DNA from: an uncultured Bacteroidales bacterium
Lineage (GTDB): Bacteria > Bacteroidota > Bacteroidia > Bacteroidales > UBA932
Length of the DNA: 10,145 nucleotides
NCBI GenBank assembly: GCA_934725285.1
Contig: CAKVBK010000063.1
Location: 1 to 10,145 of the forward strand
Direction of reading: 5' to 3'
The notes beneath the pieces were generated by a model, which was not told where the DNA came from, ran no database searches, and worked only from the letters and a program-made list of their open reading frames with translations. Every line of letters begins with the position of its first letter. Positions within the stretch are counted from its first letter, which is position 1. Positions 5,335-10,145 of the stretch are shown piece after piece. The position numbers and the translations under genes were made by a program.

Positions 5335-6303
5335 TCAGCGAGACTTTCCGAAAAGGGACTCAAGAATATTCTTATCCAGCATTGTGACACGGCTGAGGAC
5401 TGACAATGAATATGTGCGCCTGTCATCCCAGAGTTTCTGCGCGATGGCAACCCGCTGCTCCACACTGGCTTTCGTGACCGAAGTCAATCCCCACAATGCG
5501 CCACAGATAGCCTTGGCCTCCCTTCTGAGTTCCGTTACGGAAGCCTTGTGAACCGTCACGTTCGACGCACATTCACTGTCAATGGAAGCCTCAATGTCTT
5601 TCTTCTGGCTCATAAACGCAAGGAAAGCCCTTGGACTCCGAAACAAGGCCTCGACCGATTTCCAATCGACATAAGAATGGGGCAGAAGTTTGCCTTCTTC
5701 ATCGCAACGCCACTCTTCCGGTAAAACAGTCAACGTATGGAACATTGAGCGGCGAGTCAAGACTGGATATTCACCGATTCTCTTTCCTCGTCCGGTCCAA
5801 AGGTTATGATCAACAAAGTAAATGTCACCCGGTCCCCATTCATACGCCCAAGGAGCCAACGGAAACCCGGCGGCGATGGCGTTCCTATAGACATACATAA
5901 ACTTCGTCTTCAATTCGTTCTCCGTGAATATGGGATCGTTACTTACATGTATCTTTCCATTGATCGCATGACGTCTAGATGTACGGGTTAGATACGACTC
6001 AAATTTCACTCCTACGGAACGTGCGAGCCTGTCACAATTCTGTGGTCGCCCCTTAGCGATAAGATGGAAATGAGTTCCCATGACTTGCATCACAAGGATA
6101 GTCACGTCACATTGGAACGCAGTCACCGCAAGGACATTCATTCCAAAGATGTAATCCTCTCGTGAATCGAAGAGCAAACTGACATTTGTCCCGTCGGAAT
6201 AAATGTGGGCATAGCCATCCACCGGTCTGTCAACCCATCCTGACCGTAACGGATTCTGTATACCGGCTCCGGAAACGTCACTATGATTTCTTCTGTCTTT
6301 CAT
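5335..6303 (-). CDS. REP-associated tyrosine transposase (Y1/IS200-like)
   Basis: This 322-residue protein carries a Y1-type single-strand DNA transposase domain in its N-terminal half. The lead-in is DGYAHIYSDGTN…FDSREDY (30–51), the HUH metal-binding motif is HFH at residues 78–80 (VMGTHFHLIAKG), and a downstream helix KFESYLTRTSRR contains Tyr104, the likely nucleophile by alignment with known RAYTs. The segment FMYVYRNAIAAGFPLAPWAYEWG (135–157) matches the YIHxNPVRAG…W region of that family. About 165 further residues, with a possible helix-turn-helix near the end (YSLSVLSRVTMLDKNILESLFG), make it longer than most RAYTs; this part may read the DNA target. RAYTs are normally single-copy domesticated enzymes that mobilise REP hairpins, and such hairpins flank it here. 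A consensus promoter lies upstream. No frameshift is seen. Confidence 0.85.
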   Translation of the reverse strand: MKDRRNHSDVSGAGIQNPLRSGWVDRPVDGYAHIYSDGTNVSLLFDSREDYIFGMNVLAVTAFQCDVTILVMQVMGTHFHLIAKGRPQNCDRLARSVGVKFESYLTRTSRRHAINGKIHVSNDPIFTENELKTKFMYVYRNAIAAGFPLAPWAYEWGPGDIYFVDHNLWTGRGKRIGEYPVLTRRSMFHTLTVLPEEWRCDEEGKLLPHSYVDWKSVEALFRSPRAFLAFMSQKKDIEASIDSECASNVTVHKASVTELRREAKAICGALWGLTSVTKASVEQRVAIAQKLWDDRRTYSLSVLSRVTMLDKNILESLFGKSR

Positions 6304-6643
6304 AATACAATATGGTTAATGGTTCAAGTACAAGCGATTCTGCAAACATAGGACAAAAATCACAGGTTCGCAATGAATCAAAAAAAAAGATATCAAAAGT
6401 ATTTCTGTTATTTATCAAGACAGCATAAATATCAGCATCGATAAAGTTTAAATTTCATCTACGAAAAAGATTTTCCTTACTTCCGGACAATCAGGATGGT
6501 CGCAATATGAGATGATGGTACTTAGTTCTCACGGTTTTCACTATATTTATACAAGAGAATGCAAGAAATCCGTAAGACTGGATTCAGAATAATGTCGTTG
6601 GATCACAAACGTCAATCAAGCTGATGATACAAAGCACTATACT
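6304..6643. other. AT-rich divergent intergenic region
   Basis: These 340 bases separate the transposase gene (-) from the lipoprotein gene (+). They contain the transposase promoter at the left end and a run of nine adenines near 6380. For the lipoprotein gene I find only a weak -7-like TATATTTA at 6542–6549, with no good -33 partner. No gene, RNA or repeat copy is evident. Confidence 0.5.
6343..6373 (-). promoter_or_regulatory. Promoter of the transposase gene
   Basis: Read on the minus strand, TTG at 6373–6371 is followed after 20 bases by TATGTTTG at 6350–6343, matching the Bacteroidota -33/-7 pattern. Transcription would start near 6337, about 35 bases before the ATG. The gene therefore appears to be expressed from its own promoter. 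Confidence 0.65.
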
Positions 6644-7156
6644 ATGAACATAATGAAAAGAATCATTTATCTATTGGTCGCTGCCTTGGCACTGTCCTCC
6701 ACCGCATCGTGTGACATCATGTATTCACTGGATCTTGAGAACCAATACACAAAAGGGATCTACATCTGGTCACAGGAAACCGGTCTCAAGACAGGAGATG
6801 ATCCGCTCTCTCTGGATGACCTCAACGACAAATGGTATCTACACCACATCAAACCAGGAGAAATGGGATCCTTCGCTGACCTGATGGTAGGAGTGAAACT
6901 AAGTGCCGGACGGGTTGTTGACGAGATCTTCTATGACACCGACACATTGTTTGTCGCGATCTTTGACGCAGAGGAACTGGACCGCAACTGGGGCAGGGGA
7001 AAGATGTCCGACTATGTCATCCAAAAGTACTGGCTATCCAAGGACGATGTCATAGAAAGTGACGGCAAGACCTACAAGCAGATTTCGTTTCCTCCCAACG
7101 AGGGCATGAAATCTGTCAGAATGGATCCAGCCTACGGAACCTATAACGCAAAGTAA
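6644..7156 (+). CDS. Small orphan lipoprotein of unknown function (170 aa)
   Basis: A basic N-terminus (MNIMKRI), a hydrophobic stretch and a lipobox-like TASC with cysteine at residue 23 mark a lipoprotein exported to the cell envelope. The mature part of about 147 residues is acidic and tryptophan/tyrosine-rich (IYIWSQETGLK, LNDKWYLHHIKPGEMGSF, YVIQKYWLSKDDV), shows no membrane helix or repeat, and matches no family I can name. A second ATG, four codons in, is an equally possible start. The gene stands alone: the transposase gene diverges from it 340 bases away and repeat B begins six bases after its stop, which may supply the transcript end. Its position between two B copies suggests it could be part of an accessory insertion, but base usage does not obviously differ from its neighbours by eye. 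Confidence 0.75.
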   Translation: MNIMKRIIYLLVAALALSSTASCDIMYSLDLENQYTKGIYIWSQETGLKTGDDPLSLDDLNDKWYLHHIKPGEMGSFADLMVGVKLSAGRVVDEIFYDTDTLFVAIFDAEELDRNWGRGKMSDYVIQKYWLSKDDVIESDGKTYKQISFPPNEGMKSVRMDPAYGTYNAK

Positions 7157-7162
7157 CAAGGT

Positions 7163-7312
7163 TTTACGAAACGTCTTCAGGCCAATCGGCCGCAGAGTGG
7201 TGCCAATCAATGAATATGCTGAAAAACCTGTAGGTTAAGCCTTGAGTTTTTCAGCATATTCCTTATTCTACGGTGTTCAGTTCAAGGCTGTGCTGAAAGC
7301 GATTTGTAAAAA
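7163..7312. repeat. 150-bp foldback repeat B, right copy
   Basis: This is the partner of the copy at 5138–5287, same length and orientation. The inner perfect inverted repeat GAATATGCTGAAAAA/TTTTTCAGCATATTC lies at 7212–7226 and 7247–7261 and is fully conserved, while most differences fall in the right third. Terminal inverted repeats match at 14 of 18 positions (TTTACGAAACGTCTTCAG against TTTACAAATCGCTTTCAG). It starts six bases after the lipoprotein stop codon. No target duplication is obvious around either copy. Confidence 0.85.
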
Positions 7313-7354
7313 AGGGGATTAAGTCTGCTGCTGAAACAAAGCAACCGGCTTTTT

Positions 7355-7369
7355 GCGTAAATTTTACAC
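7355..7369. promoter_or_regulatory. Upstream operator-like palindrome of the ADP-ribosylglycohydrolase gene
   Basis: GCGTAAATTTTACAC is a 15-bp palindrome with a central base and 6 of 7 paired positions. It ends 9 bases before the -33 element. It differs from the second site only around the central A/T bases. Confidence 0.6.
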
Positions 7370-7378
7370 CGCGAATCA

Positions 7379-7408
7379 TTGCAGAGTCGAATATAATAGT
7401 TATATTTG
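7379..7408 (+). promoter_or_regulatory. Promoter of the ADP-ribosylglycohydrolase gene
   Basis: TTG at 7379–7381 is followed after 19 bases by TATATTTG at 7401–7408, an exact TAnnTTTG -7 element. The start of transcription should lie near 7414, about 27 bases before the ATG at 7441. Operator-like palindromes lie on both sides. Confidence 0.75.
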
Positions 7409-7422
7409 CGTAAAATTTACAC
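7408..7422. promoter_or_regulatory. Downstream operator-like palindrome of the ADP-ribosylglycohydrolase gene
   Basis: GCGTAAAATTTACAC overlaps the last base of the -7 box and covers the predicted transcription start. Its centre lies 53 bp from that of the upstream copy, close to five helical turns, so two bound dimers would sit on the same face of the DNA. The position points to repression. Confidence 0.65.
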
Positions 7423-7440
7423 ATTAAGATAACTCAAAAT

Positions 7441-8310
7441 ATGTTAGGAGCGATAGCAGGAGACACAATCGGGAGCTCTTATGAATTCCGGAACACAAAG
7501 GACTACAATTTCGAGCTGTTCAGAAACGACAGTTGCTACACAGACGACTCGATAATGACTATGGCGGTGGCCAAATGGCTGCTCGATGCCCCGGAGCACT
7601 CACTTCAGAAGCTGGAGGACACGATGGTCACATTCAGCCAAAAATATAAGTGCCCTATGGGTGGGTATGGATATTTGTTCAGCATCTGGCTGTACCTACC
7701 AGAGAAACTCGGCGAATATGACAGCAAGAATGGCGCGCTTCCCTACCGTTCGGAGACAGAACGGCATCCGTATGGATCATGGGGCAACGGGTCAGCGATG
7801 CGGACAAGCGCCTGCGGCTGGTTCTTCGACACGCTTGAGGAAACGGAACGTGTGGCGGCGTTGTCTGCGGAGATCACACACAATCACCCGGAAGGCATCA
7901 AAGGCGCCCAGGCCACAGCAGCCGCAATCTGGATGGCCCGCGACGGGAAGAGCAAAAACGAAATCAGAGAATACATCTCCACGAAGTACGGCTACGACCT
8001 CAACCGTACTTATGAATATCTGAACAAGACCTACGATTGGTCATCCAGTTGTCAGGGAACAGTCCCTGAGGCAATAATAGCTTTTCTGGAGTCCAACGAT
8101 TTTGAGGATGCAATGCGGAAAGCGGTGTCGATGGGCGGAGACAGCGACACGCTGGCATGCATCACCGGCGGAATAGCCGAAGCCTTCTACGGCGGAATGC
8201 CTGAAGGAATCCGCTCGAAAGTGCTTGAGAGGCTGCCTGAAGATTTCATCGACATTCTCAAGAAAGTCAGTGAGGAAACTTCCTACGGAAAACTCTATTC
8301 GTCAAAATAG
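7441..8310 (+). CDS. ADP-ribosylglycohydrolase family protein
   Basis: This 289-residue cytoplasmic enzyme belongs to the DraG/ARH fold, which uses a pair of magnesium ions to remove ADP-ribose from proteins, nucleic acids or small molecules. Diagnostic motifs are in order: GAIAGDTIGSSYE at the N-terminus, TDDS (34–37, metal ligands), GNGSAMR (115–121), THNHPEG (146–152) and GGDSDTLACITGGIAEAFYG (232–251), whose Asp234, Asp236 and Thr237 should complete the metal site. All key residues are present and the length is normal, so it should be active. The ATG at 7441 begins directly with the family motif; there is no strong Shine-Dalgarno sequence, as is usual in this phylum. No ADP-ribosyltransferase or macrodomain gene lies beside it, so the substrate is unknown. 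The paired palindromes around its promoter indicate tight control. Confidence 0.93.
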   Translation: MLGAIAGDTIGSSYEFRNTKDYNFELFRNDSCYTDDSIMTMAVAKWLLDAPEHSLQKLEDTMVTFSQKYKCPMGGYGYLFSIWLYLPEKLGEYDSKNGALPYRSETERHPYGSWGNGSAMRTSACGWFFDTLEETERVAALSAEITHNHPEGIKGAQATAAAIWMARDGKSKNEIREYISTKYGYDLNRTYEYLNKTYDWSSSCQGTVPEAIIAFLESNDFEDAMRKAVSMGGDSDTLACITGGIAEAFYGGMPEGIRSKVLERLPEDFIDILKKVSEETSYGKLYSSK

Positions 8311-8353
8311 CCACCCTTCGCGCAATAAGTGACTATGAAAGCCTTCCCAAGTA

Positions 8354-8421
8354 GGCGGATACCCCACTCAATCAGAATTTTGCACGTCACCAAAATTCTT
8401 GGATTGAGTGGAGTATCCGCC
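8354..8421. repeat. Hairpin repeat A, right copy
   Basis: GGCGGATACCCCACTCAATC (8354–8373) pairs with the segment at 8402–8421 at 19 of 20 positions, and the inner arms GAATTTTG and CAAAATTC enclose the loop CACGTCAC. The inner part is nearly identical to the left copy at 4890–4951. The four bases at the 5' base of the stem read GTAG, a tetranucleotide reported at the 5' side of REPs used by RAYT enzymes; this could be chance. It lies between the convergent ADP-ribosylglycohydrolase and pdxB genes. Confidence 0.8.
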
Positions 8422-8455
8422 AATCATTAAGACTCCGGACAATGCATCACAGTGC

Positions 8456-8479
8456 ATCACTGAGTATTTCGAAGTGCCG
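8456..8479. repeat. Degenerate REP-like motif, family C
   Basis: ATCACTGAG…TTCGAAGTGCC matches the inverted motif starting at 5070 at most positions but is decayed in the middle (TAT in place of CCTG). It lies 34 bases after hairpin A, as a family C motif also lies 33 bases after the left A copy, though there in the opposite orientation. Confidence 0.45.
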
Positions 8480-8481
8480 AA

Positions 8482-8502
8482 GCCACCGGCCGCCAAGGTG
8501 GC
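8482..8502 (-). terminator. GC-rich hairpin downstream of pdxB (possible terminator)
   Basis: GCCACC (8482–8487) pairs with GGTGGC (8497–8502) two bases beyond the pdxB stop codon. No run of T follows on the minus strand, so function as an intrinsic terminator is doubtful. Confidence 0.3.
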
Positions 8503-8504
8503 GA

Positions 8505-9551
8505 TCAGAAAATGTAAAACTCTCTGCGGTACTGGTAGTTGGAGCGGAGCGACTCGAAGTTCTCGGGAGCCATGCGGAACATGAAATCGTCGGTGAAGAT
8601 CGGATAGTTGTACTGGAGGACAGAGGCGATCTCCCCTTGGGACTTGCCCTTCAAATCAAGGCGGATTGACTCAAGGTCGATGATCTCGGTCTTCGGGAAG
8701 AAATCGTAAAGGGGCTCGATGCCGAAGAAGCGGGCCAAGGCGCGGACAGCCATCATCGTGCCGTTCTGCTTGCCCTGATAGGAATAACCGGCGATGTGCG
8801 GGGTGGCGATGTCCACCATATTCAGAAGCTCGCGGTCGATGTTCGGCTCATTGTTCCATGTGTCGATGATCACCGGCCCCAACTTCGGGATGGCGCGCTT
8901 CAAGGCTGCCTCATCCACGACCTCGCCACGTGAGGCGTTGATGAAGATCGCACCCGGCCTCATCATCTCGAAAAACGCGTCATTCACCATTCCTCTTGTC
9001 GTCTCATTGAGAGGCACATGCATCGTCACGATGCTCGCATTGGAAAGAAGATAATCCAATGGACAGAAACCTTCTGTACCCTCTTCCGCCATACGCGGAG
9101 GATCGTTCTTCAGCACCTTGAACCCGAGAGAGCCGGCGACGGAATCGACTCGCCTGCCGACATTGCCTACCCCGACAATGCCTAACTTATCCCCTTCCAA
9201 ACGGATTGCCTTGCGGGCTGCCACGCCGTACAGAGCCGAGAACACGTAGTTCATAACTCCACCGGCATTGCAACCGGCTGAATTTCGGGCTATGATTCCC
9301 TTGTTATTGCAGTACTTAAGATCTATGTGATCCATTCCGATCGTCGCCGTGGCGATGAACTTCACTGGCGTGCCGTCAAGCAACGAAGCGTCGCATTTTG
9401 TCCTGGTCCTGATGATCAGCGCGTCAGCGTCCATGGCATCATCATGGGAGATCGCCCTGCCCTCCATGTACCTTACATCAGCATACGGTTCCAAAACCCC
9501 CTGTATAAACGGAACCGCCTGGTCGATTATGATTCTGATCTTGTTGTCCAT
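8505..9551 (-). CDS. pdxB: Erythronate-4-phosphate dehydrogenase
   Basis: PdxB oxidises 4-phosphoerythronate to 2-oxo-3-hydroxy-4-phosphobutanoate in the DXP-dependent route to pyridoxal phosphate. The 348-residue protein has the D-2-hydroxyacid dehydrogenase layout: a substrate-side start with FIATATIGMDHID (65–77), the NAD-binding motif GVGNVG (127–132), and catalytic residues Arg208 (NASRGE), Glu235 (NNEP) and His252 (PHIAGYSYQGKQNGT). The last of these segments is typical of PdxB rather than of phosphoglycerate dehydrogenase. A C-terminal dimerisation domain of about 80 residues is present. The ATG at 9551 follows a weak purine-rich AGAAGG. The DUF721 gene lies 55 bases upstream with no clear promoter between, so pdxB is probably transcribed with recF and that gene. 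Confidence 0.93.
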   Translation of the reverse strand: MDNKIRIIIDQAVPFIQGVLEPYADVRYMEGRAISHDDAMDADALIIRTRTKCDASLLDGTPVKFIATATIGMDHIDLKYCNNKGIIARNSAGCNAGGVMNYVFSALYGVAARKAIRLEGDKLGIVGVGNVGRRVDSVAGSLGFKVLKNDPPRMAEEGTEGFCPLDYLLSNASIVTMHVPLNETTRGMVNDAFFEMMRPGAIFINASRGEVVDEAALKRAIPKLGPVIIDTWNNEPNIDRELLNMVDIATPHIAGYSYQGKQNGTMMAVRALARFFGIEPLYDFFPKTEIIDLESIRLDLKGKSQGEIASVLQYNYPIFTDDFMFRMAPENFESLRSNYQYRREFYIF

Positions 9552-9606
9552 AACCTTCTCACGATTAAGAAACAGAAAAAACTCCCGAAATATTAAAGAA
9601 CGATAA

Positions 9607-9951
9607 TTATTTAAGAATCAACTCCCTGACAAACCCAACCTTGTCATAGTCCTTGACAAACAGATCATCCTGCTCCAAAAAATCATTCATAGCCTGGATC
9701 AAGGCGGCCTTCTGGAACTCCAGATGGCTGCGAAGCATCGAGGATGAGATCGTCACGTAAAGCTTCCCGTCCCGATAAAACTTCCGGAGCGTCTGAGCCG
9801 ACAAACCGGAAACGGCATCCCAGGCGGCGAAAACCCGCTGGGTGTTGAGTCCGGCGCTCAATTTCAAAGCCCTGATGTACAATGGAATGAGTTGATCCAT
9901 TCCCAAAGCCTCCTTGCGGGGTGTACCCTTGATCTTTTTGAACTCAGCCAT
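9607..9951 (-). CDS. DUF721 (DciA-like) protein
   Basis: This 114-residue protein has the DUF721 core: PLYIRALKLSAGLNTQRVFAAWDAVSG, then the basic strand pair FYRDGKLYVTISSSMLRSHLEFQKAALIQAMNDFL. DUF721 includes DciA, the ancestral bacterial loader of the replicative helicase, and members are often next to recF; a role in replication or DNA binding is therefore likely but not shown. The ATG at 9951 (MAEFKKIKG) is preferred over a TTG two codons upstream, which would overlap the recF stop codon. The gap to recF is two bases, which implies co-translation. Confidence 0.85.
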   Translation of the reverse strand: MAEFKKIKGTPRKEALGMDQLIPLYIRALKLSAGLNTQRVFAAWDAVSGLSAQTLRKFYRDGKLYVTISSSMLRSHLEFQKAALIQAMNDFLEQDDLFVKDYDKVGFVRELILK

Positions 9952-9953
9952 CG

Positions 9954-10145
9954 TCAAATCTCCCGGAACTCCCCTCCGACGGCCTCGAAATAAGCCCTGT
10001 CGGCGGTCAGGCCGTCCACAATCCCCGACATTCTGACCTTGTTGCTGTCTGTTATGAATATCTGGCCGAAGTCACTTCCGGCGACCATCTCCAGCAGATT
10101 CGAGATCCTGCTCATGTCCAGCTTGTCGAACACATCGTCCAGCAG
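9954..10145 (-). CDS. recF: RecF, C-terminal part
   Basis: The frame is open at the right edge; 63 C-terminal residues are visible. They begin inside the Walker B / D-loop region, LLDDVFDKLD, and continue with the RecF-type tail SRISNLLEMVAGSDFGQIFITDSN, which corresponds to the beta strand after Walker B in this SMC-like ATPase. RecF loads RecA at single-strand gaps with RecO and RecR. The stop codon at 9954–9956 is two bases before the DUF721 start. The short fragment limits certainty, but Walker B together with the DUF721 neighbour makes RecF the best reading. Confidence 0.85.
   Translation of the reverse strand: MLDDVFDKLDMSRISNLLEMVAGSDFGQIFITDSNKVRMSGIVDGLTADRAYFEAVGGEFREI

Noticed and set aside
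5138..7312. Composite transposon bounded by the two B repeats
   Set aside because: The B copies are short, non-coding and without visible target duplications, and the enclosed enzyme is a Y1/RAYT type that does not move double-strand composite units; kept only as a recombination hypothesis.
7586..8023. 145-residue open frame in another frame of the ADP-ribosylglycohydrolase gene
   Set aside because: Arginine/serine-rich shadow translation within a gene whose catalytic motifs are complete.
4890..8421. CRISPR array, because of repeated hairpins
   Set aside because: Copies are far apart, differ in sequence, have no regular spacers and no cas gene is near.
8442..8669. 75-residue open frame on the plus strand over the end of pdxB
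   Set aside because: Overlaps the conserved C-terminus of pdxB on the other strand and begins in decayed repeats.

Overview
The window looks like chromosome from a member of the Bacteroidales (Bacteroidota). The evidence is promoters of the Bacteroidota type (TTG, about 19-20 bp, then TAnnTTTG) in front of three transcription units, twin DUF2807 (head GIN) proteins, a YtrA-type GntR regulator in an ABC operon, and a recF–DUF721–pdxB cluster. Genus cannot be fixed from the sequence alone.

Left part (1–4875): the 3' end of a bacterial deoxyhypusine-synthase-like gene closes with an intrinsic terminator. A short AraC-type DNA-binding protein follows. Then comes a compact five-gene operon on the + strand: ABC ATPase, six-helix ABC-2 permease, GntR/YtrA regulator, DUF2807 lipoprotein, and DUF2807 secreted protein. 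Its promoter at 1193–1222 is followed at once by a 26-bp near-palindrome over the predicted transcription start, the natural place for the operon's own GntR protein to repress it. I read this as a self-regulated envelope-export or envelope-stress module; the substrate is unknown.

Middle part (4876–8504): a repeat-rich accessory stretch. It holds a REP-associated (Y1/IS200-like) tyrosine transposase on the - strand with its own promoter, a small orphan lipoprotein, and an ADP-ribosylglycohydrolase. Three repeat families surround these genes. Family A is a hairpin of about 65 bp (4890–4951 and 8354–8421). Family B is a 150-bp foldback element with imperfect terminal inverted repeats and a perfect internal 15-bp inverted repeat (5138–5287 and 7163–7312). 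Family C is a REP-like motif (cluster at 4985–5094, degenerate copy near 8456–8479). A and B are nested (A–B–[transposase, lipoprotein]–B–[ADP-ribosylglycohydrolase]–A), and every copy lies at the 3' side of a gene. The ADP-ribosylglycohydrolase promoter is bracketed by two nearly identical 15-bp palindromes 53 bp apart, a strong candidate operator pair.

Right part (8505–10145, - strand): housekeeping genes recF (C-terminal part only), a DUF721/DciA-like protein and pdxB (vitamin B6 synthesis), closely spaced and probably co-transcribed, converging on the accessory region.

The most interesting items are the nested repeats around the transposase, the paired operator of the ADP-ribosylglycohydrolase gene, and the palindrome at the start of the ABC/GntR/DUF2807 operon. 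None proves a new system; each has a clear test.
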